A stretch of DNA of 46,391 bases from an uncultured Prevotellaceae bacterium (GCA_947169245.1 CAMVPA010000027.1:1-46391), one strand, 5' to 3'. Positions 32,372 through 41,054 are shown, numbered from the stretch's first letter. Notes: generated by a model not told the origin, from the sequence alone. Numbers and translations are program-made.

Positions 32372-33435
32372 TTACCCGGTTCATCATCCATAACATCTGG
32401 CTTCTCGACCTCCTCTTCGTGTTGGTCGTGCCTGCCATACTCATCCTTTGTGGCTACCTCGTGTACCGCCACAAATCCCGTACCTCGAAACGCACCTCGC
32501 ACCTCGTGCCTCGTACCTCGAAATTCCTCATCATCCTCGGCCTCCTTCTATCAGCCATCTATGTCTACGGCCGCTTCGTAGGTACGCGGCAGTTAGAGGT
32601 GCAGCGTGTCGAACTGTCGTTCGCCGACCTGCCCGAAGCCTTCGACGGCTACCGTCTTGTACAGGTCTCCGACCTCCATGTGGGCTCGCTGCCCGACGGT
32701 GTGCTGCATAGTGTCGTCGATAGCATCAACGCGCAGAAGCCGGGGCTCATCCTCTTTACCGGCGACCTCATCAACAGCCGCTCCGACGAGCTCAAACCCT
32801 ATATCTCCGAGCTGAAGCGTCTGAAGGCCGCCGATGCCGTCGTCTCCGTTGTAGGCAATCACGACTATGGCTTCTACGAGACTGAGGACGTCAAGGAAGC
32901 TTATATGGACGAGGGACGTGTCGTTAATATGCAGCAGGACGACCTGAAGTGGCGCGTCCTCCTGAACGAACACCGCTGGCTCTACGCTCCCGACAGCAGC
33001 CGCATCGCCATCGCCGGTATGGAGGACGACGGCCAGCCGCCCTTCTCCGACGAGCATGGCAACCTCGGAATGACACTCCGTGGCATCCGCCGTAGCGACT
33101 TTGTCATCATGCTCGAACACAACCCCGACAGCTGGCGCCGTAAGATTCTGCGCCACTGTCATGCTCAGCTGACCCTCAGCGGTCATACCCACGGCGGACA
33201 GTTGTCCCTCTTCGGACTGTCTCCCGCCGCCCTGCGCTTCCATTGTTACAATGGCCTCTACACCATTGCCGACCGCCATCTCTATGTCAGCAAGGGCGTC
33301 GGCGGTGCCATCCCCTTCCGCCTCGGCGCCAAGCCTGAAATCGTAGTTATCACCCTAAAAAAGAAAGAACCGTCCCATTATGTTGCGATTCCATCGCAAC
33401 GAAAAATGAACCAAACCAAACAACCAAAGCAATGA
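32368..33435 (+). CDS. membrane-anchored metallophosphoesterase (YkuE-like)
   Basis: 355 aa. Two N-terminal membrane segments (LLDLLFVLVVPAILILCGYLV, and FLIILGLLLSAIYVYG after the repeat). The calcineurin-like catalytic domain then has QVSDLHVGS, FTGDLINSR, VVGNHDYG, EHNPDSW and LSGHTHGGQ, which bind the dinuclear metal. The family includes UDP-diacylglucosamine and phospholipid-linked hydrolases, and the substrate is unknown here. Residues ~37-52 (SRTSKRTSHLVPRTSK) between the two helices come from a heptamer array. A near-perfect GTTGCGAT/ATCGCAAC hairpin lies in the 3' end (33382-33400). Overlaps neighbours by ATGA at both ends. Confidence 0.88.
   Translation: MITRFIIHNIWLLDLLFVLVVPAILILCGYLVYRHKSRTSKRTSHLVPRTSKFLIILGLLLSAIYVYGRFVGTRQLEVQRVELSFADLPEAFDGYRLVQVSDLHVGSLPDGVLHSVVDSINAQKPGLILFTGDLINSRSDELKPYISELKRLKAADAVVSVVGNHDYGFYETEDVKEAYMDEGRVVNMQQDDLKWRVLLNEHRWLYAPDSSRIAIAGMEDDGQPPFSDEHGNLGMTLRGIRRSDFVIMLEHNPDSWRRKILRHCHAQLTLSGHTHGGQLSLFGLSPAALRFHCYNGLYTIADRHLYVSKGVGGAIPFRLGAKPEIVVITLKKKEPSHYVAIPSQRKMNQTKQPKQ
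32477..32522. repeat. TACCTCG heptamer array in the phosphoesterase gene
   Basis: About six degenerate TACCTCG/CACCTCG units, in frame, coding SRTSKRTSHLVPRTSK in the linker between two membrane helices. Confidence 0.9.
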
Positions 33436-34193
33436 AATATATTTACTACATCTACCAGATCTTCATCGGCCTGCCCGTCATCATCGTCAGTACCATCATC
33501 ACCGCCCTCACCGTCGCCATTGGCTGTGTCATCGGCAACGGTCACTTCTGGGGCTACTACCCCGGCCGCGTCTGGGGTAAGACTATCCTCCGTGCCATGC
33601 TGCTCCCCGTCAAGGTGGAGGGGCGCGAGCACCTGGAGAAGAACCAGTCCTACGTCTTCGTGGCCAACCACCAGGGAGCCTTCGACATCTTCCTGATTTA
33701 CGGTTTTCTGAACCGCAACTTCAAGTGGATGATGAAGCAGAGTCTGCGCAAGGTGCCCTTCCTCGGCTTTGCCTGCGAACGGTCGCATCAGATCATGGTT
33801 GACAAGCGTGGCCCCAGTAAGATACGTAAGACTTACGAAGATGCCCGTAACATCCTGAAGGAAGGCTACAGCGTCACCGTCTTTCCCGAGGGTGCCCGTA
33901 CCTTTACTGGCCACATGGCTCACTTCCGCAAGGGTGCCTTTGCTTTGGCCGACGAGCTGCAGCTGCCCGTGGTGCCGCTCACGATCAATGGATCCTTCGA
34001 CGTCCTGCCCCGTCAGCGCGGCTTGTTCAACATCGTCAACTGGCATCCCCTCAGCCTCACCATCCATGAGCCCATATACCCGGTAGGGCAGGGCCCCGAG
34101 AACGTTGAGGCCACCATGCGCCAGGCCTACGACAGCGTCATGTCTTCGCTCGCTCCGGAGTATCAGGGCTTTGTCGAGAATCCCGACCAGTAA
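33432..34193 (+). CDS. plsC: 1-acyl-sn-glycerol-3-phosphate acyltransferase
   Basis: 253 aa. Makes phosphatidic acid from lysophosphatidic acid at the inner membrane. N-terminal membrane helix (IFIGLPVIIVSTIITALTVAIG). The HX4D catalytic motif is VANHQGAFD and the substrate motif is VFPEGARTF. The family segment MKQSLRKVPFLGFACERSHQIMV is present. Length is typical. It is the last gene of the overlapping set and is followed by a strong terminator at 34241. Confidence 0.93.
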   Translation: MKYIYYIYQIFIGLPVIIVSTIITALTVAIGCVIGNGHFWGYYPGRVWGKTILRAMLLPVKVEGREHLEKNQSYVFVANHQGAFDIFLIYGFLNRNFKWMMKQSLRKVPFLGFACERSHQIMVDKRGPSKIRKTYEDARNILKEGYSVTVFPEGARTFTGHMAHFRKGAFALADELQLPVVPLTINGSFDVLPRQRGLFNIVNWHPLSLTIHEPIYPVGQGPENVEATMRQAYDSVMSSLAPEYQGFVENPDQ

Positions 34194-34240
34194 CCTAATA
34201 AGGTAATAAGGTACGCACGCTGCTATCGCAAAAATAATCT

Positions 34241-34269
34241 GCCGAAAGTTTTGGACTTTCGGCTTTTTT
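34241..34269 (+). terminator. intrinsic terminator after plsC
   Basis: Perfect 9-bp stem GCCGAAAGT/ACTTTCGGC with a 5-base loop, then TTTTTT. A short AATAAGGT direct duplication lies just before (34196-34213). Confidence 0.93.
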
Positions 34270-34272
34270 GTT

Positions 34273-34280
34273 TATCTTTG
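34273..34280 (+). promoter_or_regulatory. -7 element for the Rpn-type gene
   Basis: TATCTTTG, 27 bp before the ATG at 34308 and directly after the terminator. Confidence 0.7.
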
Positions 34281-34307
34281 CACGCAGACATGTAAAGGTT
34301 ATATAAG

Positions 34308-35321
34308 ATGAGAGACAAGACATTCATCAGTTTTGACTGGGCCTTGAAGCGGTTGCTTCGCGACAAGGCCAATTTCGGCGTGCTCGAGGGTTTTGTGTCG
34401 ACGCTTCTTGACAAGCCAGTGAAGATTCACCGGCTGCTGGAGAGCGAGAGCAACAAAGAGCGTGACGATGCTAAGATGAACCGTGTAGACCTGCTGGCCG
34501 AGGACGAGCAGGGCGAGCTGTTGCTCGTTGAGGTGCAGGGTGAGTCGGAGTTCGCCTATTTCCAGCGCATTCTCTTTGGTGCGTCAAAGCTTGTTACCGA
34601 ATACATCGACAGCGGAAAGAACTACGATAACGTGAAGAAGGTCTACAGCATCAACATCGTGTATTTCGACCTGGGCCAGGGCAAGGATTTCTTCTACCGT
34701 GGTAAGACGGAGTTCCGCGGCGTCCATTGCGACGACGTGCTCAAGCTCTCAACCTTCCAGCAGCAGAAATTCGGCGTTGACGAGGTTTACAAGCTCTTCC
34801 CCGAATACATCATTCTCAAGGTGAACGACTTCAACCGTTGGTCAAAGGTGCCCCTGGAGCAGTGGGCCTATTTTCTGGCCAATACCGAGATACCCGAGGA
34901 TGCCAATGCCCCTGGTCTGCAGGAAGCGCGCGAAAAGCTGCGTTTTGCCAGCATGAGCCGCGAGGAGCAGGCCGCCTATCGCCGTTACATTGACGACCGC
35001 GTCATTCTTGCCGACCAGATTGTCACAGCCCGTGGTGAAGGAAAACTGGAAGGCCGTGCAGAAGGTTTCGCAGAAGGACGTGCAGAAGGTCGTGCAGAAG
35101 GTCGTGCAGAAGGACGTGCAGAAGGTCGTGCAGAAGGTCGTGCAGAAGGACGTGCAGAAGGACGTGCAGAAGGACGTGCAGAAGGACGTGCAGAAGGACG
35201 TAAGGAAGGACGTAAGGAAGAACGCATCGCTGTGGCCAGGAACCTAAAGAAGTTGGGACTCTCCAATGACGACATAGCCAAAACCACAAATCTCACATTG
35301 GATGAAATCAAACAACTATAA
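34308..35321 (+). CDS. Rpn-family PD-(D/E)XK nuclease / putative transposase
   Basis: 337 aa. N-terminal PD-(D/E)XK nuclease domain: FISFDWALKRLLRDKANFGVLEGF, then NRVDLLAEDEQGELLLVEVQ with the catalytic Asp and the E-x-Q. FAYFQRILFGASKLVTEYI and KVYSINIVYFDLG are conserved in the family. Known relatives nick DNA and promote recombination. Residues ~249-304 are a RAEG repeat made of fourteen 12-bp units, followed by a KLGLSNDDIAKTTNLTLDEIKQL helical tail, the usual family end. The gene has its own promoter. It is accessory and is widely multiplied in Bacteroidales genomes. Confidence 0.9.
   Translation: MRDKTFISFDWALKRLLRDKANFGVLEGFVSTLLDKPVKIHRLLESESNKERDDAKMNRVDLLAEDEQGELLLVEVQGESEFAYFQRILFGASKLVTEYIDSGKNYDNVKKVYSINIVYFDLGQGKDFFYRGKTEFRGVHCDDVLKLSTFQQQKFGVDEVYKLFPEYIILKVNDFNRWSKVPLEQWAYFLANTEIPEDANAPGLQEAREKLRFASMSREEQAAYRRYIDDRVILADQIVTARGEGKLEGRAEGFAEGRAEGRAEGRAEGRAEGRAEGRAEGRAEGRAEGRAEGRAEGRKEGRKEERIAVARNLKKLGLSNDDIAKTTNLTLDEIKQL
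35052..35219. repeat. fourteen 12-bp units in the Rpn-type gene
   Basis: Tandem GGACGTGCAGAA-type units coding GRAE. Units 3-5 and 6-8 form two identical 36-bp blocks, a sign of recent duplication. Confidence 0.95.
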
Positions 35322-35692
35322 CATCAAACGAAACAACTAAATACCACCGACTATGACATAGCAACAGAACGAGTGAGGGGAAGATGACGGCGCCAGGCGC
35401 CGCACTCCTCATAGGGACTAACAACAAACTATATACTAACCTCAGAGTAAGGATAGTGCGTCAGAGTCCCATTCGCTACTTTTTAGATACTTGAGCTTTT
35501 AGCTCTTGTTCTCTCTCGTTGAATACCGCCAATATTCTGTACATGAGAACGAGTAAGCTGAAGTTCATGCCCGTTAGGGCGTGGGCTATATCAGTGCTTG
35601 TTTATGTACATGGTCACTTGGCGGTAACCAAACGAGAGAATAAGCATCGGATGGTTTCACGCCTTTTCTTATTTCCCTCAAAAACATACAGA
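35322..35692. other. gene-free interval before the Big2/RCC1 gene
   Basis: No supported gene. It contains a CGGCGCC-A-GGCGCCG palindrome (35388-35402) and a GAGCTTTTAGCTC hairpin near 35495. The frame running back from the next gene to 35519 lacks a plausible start, and I see no clear promoter. Confidence 0.5.
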
Positions 35693-38600
35693 ATGAAAAA
35701 AATATTAGACAAGGACTCTTGGCCTTTATCCTTATGCCTGCTATACTTATTGACCTTTTCGTTAACAATAAAAGCACAGTATTCCGGCTATGTTGGTGAT
35801 TCGTTTACTTTGCCTGACCCGCCTGACCGTTACGGTTATACAACGATGAACGCAACGTTCGGCTCAAGTAGTCCACACCTATATGTCAATAGCTACGGCT
35901 GGGTTCAAATTCGATCATACTTTACTGGTACGGAGACAGTGACCTGTAATTTTCTCTATGTCAAGAAGGATGGTTATGGTACGCAGCCTTCTACAACGTA
36001 TTACACAATTTCTTGCATTCCTCGTAACATCTACGGTCTGCCCAGTAGCATTACAATGGACGTTGGAGAGCAGAAAACCTTGAATTGGTCTTTTGACTCC
36101 CCATCTTCCTCAGCGAGAATAGACTGGATTTCAGATGATTCTAACATTGTCGCTGTAGACGCCTATGGAAAGTTGACGGCGAAGACACCTGGCAATGCTA
36201 CAATAACAGCTCAAAACAACTCAGGTCCTAACGCCTATGTTTATGTGACGGTGAAAAGCAATCCACCCACGGAAATCACACTGATCTCGACTGCAACGAC
36301 AAAAGTAGGTGAGACGCTAACCTTGACACCAACACTTACACCCTCGGATGCCTTCACCACTATCTCGTGGAAATCAAGCGATGAAACTGTTGCTACTGTT
36401 TCGGGGGGCAGGGTTATAGGCAAAAAGACTGGCATCACTACGATTACAGCAACCACCGACAATGAACTGTCAGCCACATGCACTGTCACAGTGGAGAAAG
36501 GCGATGTGACGGTCATGGCTGATGCAGAGTCTGGTATTTATGCAACAGGCAAGTCGGTAACGCTGAGTGCCAGCCGCACAGATGCTTATATATATTATAC
36601 ACTGGACGGCAGTACGCCTACCGCAACCAGCATACGCTATACCGCTCCCATCACCCTTAGCAAGAGCGTCACGCTGAAGGCCATTGCCACTGGCAGCGAA
36701 TACAACACCAGCAGCGTTCTGACTCGCCAGTACCAGATAACATCGCTCACCGTAAAAGAATTTTGGCAAGAAACTGATGTTAAGACGCCCTATTTTATCC
36801 CTGCCGTTATATTCAGTGAAGCTGTAAAAGAAGGACCACGCATCAGCGAAGTACGACTCATACGAGACAAAGAGACTATCAGCGGCAGGTCCCTTGTACA
36901 GGAAGGTGTGCTTTATTTTATCCCCGACAGTCCGCTCAAGGAAGGAAGTTATACAATGGTAGTATCTGAGAATGCTGTTGTTAATGTTTACGACGAACCT
37001 AACCTAAGTGTTGATATGTTGCTTATGGTTGAAGAAAAAAATGGTACTGCCATCGCACAAATTTCAGCTTGCAATGAGTACTCCCTACTTGTTAAGTCTA
37101 ACGGCACGCTTTGGACATGGGGAAGGAATTCTGATGGAGAACTTGGCGATGGTACAATAATAGAAAAGCATAGCCCAATAAAAGTAATGGATAATATAAG
37201 CCAAGTTTCTTGTACCTATCACACCCTAGCCCTTGACACAGATGGAAGACTTTGGGCGTGGGGAGATAATGATTACGGCCAAATAGGCGACGGGACAGCT
37301 TACAATACGACAAGGAAGGTTCTTGTCATGTCTAACGTATCACAGATTGCCGCAGGAGCATCTCATCCCCTTGCAATTAAGACAGACAATACACTTTGGT
37401 CTTGGGGTTTGAACTTAGTTGACGGCAAAAATGTTAAACGTTACAGTCCTGTAAAGATTATGGATGATGTTTTACAGGTAGATGCAGGTTGGGCTTTCTC
37501 ACTTGCGATAAAAGCCGATAGTACACTATGGGCATGGGGAAGTGTAAATACTTACGGGCAGTTAGGCAGAGGCGGAACTTCCGATAGCAATAGCAATGTT
37601 CCCAAAATGGTTATGGATAGTGTAGTACAGGTAACTGCAGGTTCAAATTACGCCCTTGCCATAAAAGCAGATAAATCGCTTTGGGCATGGGGACATAATA
37701 ATAAAGGACAATTGGGTGATGGAACAACAACCGACAGGACTAGCCCCGTCAAAGTCATGAATGGTGTGGTTCAGGTATCAGCAGGTTCAAATCATACACT
37801 AGTGCAAAAGGTCGATGGCTCGCTTTGGGCATGGGGTAATAATAAATATGGTCAATTAGGAGATGGTACGACTACATCGAGAATTAACCCTATATGCATT
37901 ATGGATCAGAGCTCGTTCAGCAACGTCGAGGGCGTTACCTTGCCTCAAACTTCTCAACAGATGTACGTTGGTGACAGGTGGTTGTTGCAGCCCATTGTGT
38001 CGCCAGCTAATAGCTGCATTGAGACCATCGCTTTCGAGAGCAGCAACCCACAGGTGGCTACAGTAACAGCACGCGGCATCATTGAGGGGAAGTCTCCAGG
38101 AATAGCTACTATCACAATGACAGTGGATAGTACCTTCATTGTAAAATTATTAGCACACGTGCAGAATCGTACGCTCCAATTGTACACATCTGCAACTGGC
38201 TACGCCACTTTCTACTCCTCTGAGTCTGCATACACCCTTCCCAACAACCTGTCAGCACAAGTGGTAACAGAAGCAACAAACGGCAAGCTAATATACAAAA
38301 CAATTGCGAATAGCTCTGTGAGCGACGTGGTGCCAAAGGGAGTTCCTGTGATGCTGGTGAGCGACGTGAAGCAGACGGGGACGTTCACATTGATAAGCTC
38401 GGAGAGTACAGCGACGTACATTGGCACAAATCTGCTGCAAGGTAGCGACGAAGATACGACAACTACTGGCGACGGATACCACTACAGACTGGCGTATGGG
38501 CCGAGCGGAACGGGCTGGAACGACGTGTTCGGCTGGTACTGGGGAGCACAGAACGGTGCACCGTTCCAGATAGAGGGGCACAAGGCGTGGTTGGTGGTAC

Positions 38601-38779
38601 CAAGAGGGACCGGCACGCAGGCTGAGGGATTCTCCATTGATGGCGAAACACTGGGCATCGACGGCGTTAATCTTAACGACAACCTTGACGATAACTGTTA
38701 CGACCTGCTAGGCCGTCGTGTTAGTCAGCCTTTAAGGAAAGGTATGTATATCAGGAACGGAAAGAAAGTAGTGAAGTAA
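35693..38779 (+). CDS. secreted Big2 / chitobiase-C / RCC1-repeat protein with T9SS-like tail
   Basis: 1028 aa. Start chosen at MKKILDKDSWPLSLCLLYLL because it gives a signal peptide (ending KAQ). The order is two Big2 Ig-like domains (~115-268; TMDVGEQKTLNWSF, TLTPTLTPSDAFTTISWKSS), a chitobiase/HEX C-terminal-like domain (~272-350; YIYYTLDGSTPT) and an unassigned beta region. Then six RCC1 repeats (~457-739; LWTWGRNSDGELGDGT, LWAWGHNNKGQLGDGT) form a propeller, followed by a third Big2 (~743-822). The end is CYDLLGRRVSQPLRKGMYIRNGKKVVK, like short type IX secretion tails. It is probably a surface or secreted binding protein. The gene is visibly more AT-rich than its neighbours, suggesting transfer. 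Confidence 0.88.
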   Translation: MKKILDKDSWPLSLCLLYLLTFSLTIKAQYSGYVGDSFTLPDPPDRYGYTTMNATFGSSSPHLYVNSYGWVQIRSYFTGTETVTCNFLYVKKDGYGTQPSTTYYTISCIPRNIYGLPSSITMDVGEQKTLNWSFDSPSSSARIDWISDDSNIVAVDAYGKLTAKTPGNATITAQNNSGPNAYVYVTVKSNPPTEITLISTATTKVGETLTLTPTLTPSDAFTTISWKSSDETVATVSGGRVIGKKTGITTITATTDNELSATCTVTVEKGDVTVMADAESGIYATGKSVTLSASRTDAYIYYTLDGSTPTATSIRYTAPITLSKSVTLKAIATGSEYNTSSVLTRQYQITSLTVKEFWQETDVKTPYFIPAVIFSEAVKEGPRISEVRLIRDKETISGRSLVQEGVLYFIPDSPLKEGSYTMVVSENAVVNVYDEPNLSVDMLLMVEEKNGTAIAQISACNEYSLLVKSNGTLWTWGRNSDGELGDGTIIEKHSPIKVMDNISQVSCTYHTLALDTDGRLWAWGDNDYGQIGDGTAYNTTRKVLVMSNVSQIAAGASHPLAIKTDNTLWSWGLNLVDGKNVKRYSPVKIMDDVLQVDAGWAFSLAIKADSTLWAWGSVNTYGQLGRGGTSDSNSNVPKMVMDSVVQVTAGSNYALAIKADKSLWAWGHNNKGQLGDGTTTDRTSPVKVMNGVVQVSAGSNHTLVQKVDGSLWAWGNNKYGQLGDGTTTSRINPICIMDQSSFSNVEGVTLPQTSQQMYVGDRWLLQPIVSPANSCIETIAFESSNPQVATVTARGIIEGKSPGIATITMTVDSTFIVKLLAHVQNRTLQLYTSATGYATFYSSESAYTLPNNLSAQVVTEATNGKLIYKTIANSSVSDVVPKGVPVMLVSDVKQTGTFTLISSESTATYIGTNLLQGSDEDTTTTGDGYHYRLAYGPSGTGWNDVFGWYWGAQNGAPFQIEGHKAWLVVPRGTGTQAEGFSIDGETLGIDGVNLNDNLDDNCYDLLGRRVSQPLRKGMYIRNGKKVVK

Positions 38780-38899
38780 AAAGAGTATTACATGCCCACC
38801 GACCAGCCAGTCTATTCACCACGTCAGCGGTAATGTGATTACACTTTAATGTGAATTGTGCGAACAAATAGTTTTATCAGTATTCATGAATCAGTAGAG

Positions 38900-38937
38900 C
38901 GGGAAGCTGCGCCGAAATCCTCGGCCTCGGCTTCCCG
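38900..38937. terminator. bidirectional hairpin between convergent genes
   Basis: Outer stem CGGGAAGC/GCTTCCCG and inner stem GCCGA/TCGGC around AATCC. It lies between the Big2/RCC1 gene and the convergent GNAT gene. No strong T-run is present. Confidence 0.6.
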
Positions 38938-38964
38938 TCCTTCACTACCTACAGAATAATTATC

Positions 38965-39510
38965 TTACTGCTCACACTGAAACAGACCGGACAGACCGTT
39001 TGTGTGAGGCTTATCAATATTATTTTTCTGATAAGCGAGACGTTCGTCGCCAGAAGCGAGGAAGATGATGCCACAATAGGTGAAGCCGTGCTTTTCGATG
39101 TTATGCTGCATGATAAGGTTGTCCTTATGGGTATCGATGCGGATGTTTGCATCACGCGAGAAACAGAAATCCATGATGTCGCTGAAAATGCCGTAAACGT
39201 CAGGATAACTGGCAATACGATGGATAACGTGATAGGGCTTGACGTCATATAGCCATTCACCATTGTATATCTTCGAGTAGGTAGACTCTGGAGATGGCAG
39301 GAAGGCGAAATAGCCGACGATGCGACCAGCTTCCTCTATGACGAAGCCGCCTTGCTTTTCCATATCCCTGAAGATGACGGCCTCAGATGGGTAGCCATCT
39401 CCCCATTGGTGCATGTTGCCAGAAAATCGCATAATCTGCTTTGCAGCCTTCATCACCTGCATAATCTCAGGCGTGTCTGCTGGTTTCGCCTTTCTGATTG
39501 TCCTACTCAT
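38965..39510 (-). CDS. GNAT-family N-acetyltransferase
   Basis: 181 aa. Acetyl-CoA-dependent acetyltransferase fold: IRKAKPADTPEIMQVMKAAK start, GDGYPSEAVIFRDMEKQGGFV, EEAGRIVGYFAFLPS strand pair, YDVKPYHVIHRIASYPDVYG (acetyl-CoA site region), FSRDANIRIDTHKDN, then MQHNIEKHGFTYCGIIFL. The substrate is unknown. The tail (DKPHTNGLSGLFQCEQ) is a little longer than usual. It borders a relic-filled stretch and is convergent with the surface-protein gene. Confidence 0.88.
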   Translation of the reverse strand: MSRTIRKAKPADTPEIMQVMKAAKQIMRFSGNMHQWGDGYPSEAVIFRDMEKQGGFVIEEAGRIVGYFAFLPSPESTYSKIYNGEWLYDVKPYHVIHRIASYPDVYGIFSDIMDFCFSRDANIRIDTHKDNLIMQHNIEKHGFTYCGIIFLASGDERLAYQKNNIDKPHTNGLSGLFQCEQ

Positions 39511-39518
39511 TATGCATA

Positions 39519-39851
39519 TTATAATCGCTTTAACAGCTCCATGAGAACTATCCAGATATCTTCAATTAATAATGTCACTGAGCCCACTTTAAAAAGAGGC
39601 GGTTTTATACGAACATAGATATTCGGTATTGTCATTTGCTGACATTCCGAGTGAAACATAGCAAACGTCTGGTTCTCGGGACTCTGGTAGGCACCGTCAG
39701 CATATAAGTCCTCTATGGTGGAGTCGGTTACTCTCTCGCTGTTTTCTACGGCATCCTTCAAGAAGTGACAGTCGGGGAAGACCGCTGTCTCGACCTGTAC
39801 GGAAGTAATCAGAGGCCAGCACCTCGCAGCCCCACGAAGGGGCATAAACAT
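39519..39851 (-). pseudogene. transposase DDE-domain fragment
   Basis: Residues ~20-60 of this frame (ETAVFPDCHFLKDAVENSER, STIEDLYADGAYQSPENQTF) are a typical internal piece of Bacteroidota DDE transposases, with the Asp of YADGAYQSPEN as a catalytic candidate. Neither the N- nor C-terminal parts of a transposase surround it, and no terminal repeats are visible. It is a relic of an insertion sequence whose family I cannot fix. Confidence 0.6.
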
Positions 39852-39882
39852 CGTGGGTGGAAAGAAGGTCGTGGTTAAGTAG
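39790..39882 (+). pseudogene. orphan T9SS-like C-terminal tail
   Basis: The plus frame ending TAG at 39880-39882 reads GQHLAAPRRGINIVGGKKVV and then VK. This is the type IX-secretion-like tail pattern also found at the end of the 35.7-38.8 kb protein (RRVSQPLRKGMYIRNGKKVV). No body of a secreted protein is attached, so it is the last piece of a deleted surface-protein gene. The terminator at 39903 follows it. Confidence 0.6.
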
Positions 39883-39902
39883 TGAGTGCGCTACAAGTTT
39901 TA

Positions 39903-39948
39903 ATGGGCAGTGATGACGGGAACCCTCAGTTCGTCACTGCCCATTTTT
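39903..39948 (+). terminator. intrinsic terminator of the lost surface-protein gene
   Basis: 11-bp stem ATGGGCAGTGA/TCACTGCCCAT followed by TTTTT, 20 bp after the orphan tail's stop codon. Confidence 0.8.
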
Positions 39949-40018
39949 CTTGACAAGCGCAGAAAAGTACGGTTTCACGAACTAATCTGGTGAAGAGCCA
40001 TCCTCAACAGTTATCATT

Positions 40019-40165
40019 TTGACCAATTCAAGGGAAACGTCAATATACCTTGATGGAGTCAACCAAGGTATGACTGAAGGTCTGGAGAAAGGCATGGCAC
40101 AAGGCTTGGAAAAGGGTCGTTCAGAGGAGAGAATGGAGACGGCAAGAAATTTCTCATCTCTCATT
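40019..40165 (+). pseudogene. C-terminal remnant of an Rpn-type nuclease gene
   Basis: Reads SRETSIYLDGVNQGMTEGLE, then KGMAQGLEKGRSEERMETAR. This is the charged repeat and helical end of the Rpn/PD-(D/E)XK family, comparable to the end of the intact gene at 34.3-35.3 kb. The nuclease domain is missing, and the frame runs into the convergent glycosyltransferase gene. Confidence 0.65.
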
Positions 40166-40960
40166 TATCTTGGGATACTTCCTTGTCCAACCGTCCCAGC
40201 GGAGGCGCATGACGCCAAAGAAGGCTTCGCCGAAGATGCCACCCGACATCTTCGAGGTGCCCTCGCGGCGGTTAACGAAGATGACGCTCACCTCCTTGAT
40301 CTTGAAGCCGATCTTATAGGCTGTGTACTTCATCTCTATCTGGAAAGCGTAACCCTTGAAGCGGATCTTGTCAAGCTCGATGGTCTCCAGAACGCGGCGG
40401 CGGTAGCACTTGAAGCCCGCCGTCGTGTCGTGAACCTTGAAGCCCGTCACGATGCGGACGTATTTCGAGGCGAAGTACGACATCAGCACGCGGCCGATGG
40501 GCCAGTTCACGACGTTGACACCGCTGACGTAGCGGCTGCCGATGGCCACGTCGTAACCCCCTTCGGGGTTGTCGTCAGTCTTTGGAGCACAGGCTGCGTA
40601 GAGGCGGGGCAGGTCGTTGGGGTCGTGGCTGAAGTCGGCATCCATCTCGAATACATACTCATAGTCGCGCTCCAGCGCCCACTTGAAGCCGGCGATGTAG
40701 GCCGTTCCGAGTCCCAGCTTGCCGCTGCGCTCCATGATAAAGAGGCGGTCGCTGAACTCCGGCTGAGCCATCAGTCCCTTGACGATGCTGGCGGTGCCGT
40801 CGGGCGAGCCGTCGTCGATGATAAGTATGTGGAAGCACTTGGCCTTCCCCTCGGGGGCCTTCAGCGGGTCTTCCAAGCCGAAGACGGCGCGGATGATTTT
40901 CTCGATGTTCTCCTTCTCGTTATACGTCGGGATGATGACGATGCTGTCGCTTGTATGCAT
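40154..40960 (-). CDS. polyprenol-phosphate mannosyltransferase-like family 2 glycosyltransferase
   Basis: 268 aa. GT-A fold: VIIPTYNEKENIEKII, ILIIDDGSPDGTASIV, GKLGLGTAYIAGFKWAL, the DXD-type FEMDADFSHDP, and GSRYVSGVNVVNWPIGR, as in dolichol-/polyprenol-phosphate mannose synthases. The family C-terminal segment GFKVHDTTAGFKCYRR, then KGYAFQIEMKY, is intact. It transfers a sugar from a nucleotide sugar to a lipid carrier at the inner membrane face, for glycan or protein glycosylation. No C-terminal membrane helices are present. It has its own promoter and is divergent from mfd. Confidence 0.92.
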   Translation of the reverse strand: MHTSDSIVIIPTYNEKENIEKIIRAVFGLEDPLKAPEGKAKCFHILIIDDGSPDGTASIVKGLMAQPEFSDRLFIMERSGKLGLGTAYIAGFKWALERDYEYVFEMDADFSHDPNDLPRLYAACAPKTDDNPEGGYDVAIGSRYVSGVNVVNWPIGRVLMSYFASKYVRIVTGFKVHDTTAGFKCYRRRVLETIELDKIRFKGYAFQIEMKYTAYKIGFKIKEVSVIFVNRREGTSKMSGGIFGEAFFGVMRLRWDGWTRKYPKINER

Positions 40961-40981
40961 AGCTTCTTATTATTTTAGGCG

Positions 40982-40989
40982 CAAAGATA
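40982..40989 (-). promoter_or_regulatory. -7 element for the glycosyltransferase gene
   Basis: Minus-strand TATCTTTG, 22 bp before the ATG at 40960. Confidence 0.7.
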
Positions 40990-41032
40990 GCAAAAATATC
41001 TGATAAGCGTACGTTAATCGTGTTTTTTTTAG

Positions 41033-41040
41033 TAATTTTG
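41033..41040 (+). promoter_or_regulatory. -7 element for mfd
   Basis: TAATTTTG, 14 bp before the ATG at 41055, after a T-rich stretch. Confidence 0.65.
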
Positions 41041-41054
41041 CATCGCTTTAAGCA

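Noticed and set aside
35519..35692. 58-residue N-terminal extension of the Big2/RCC1 protein
   Set aside because: The start at 35693 gives a proper signal peptide; the extension has none.
40019..40978. 319-aa plus-strand open frame through the glycosyltransferase gene
   Set aside because: Only the first ~45 residues (Rpn-type tail) are meaningful; the rest is antisense to a conserved glycosyltransferase.
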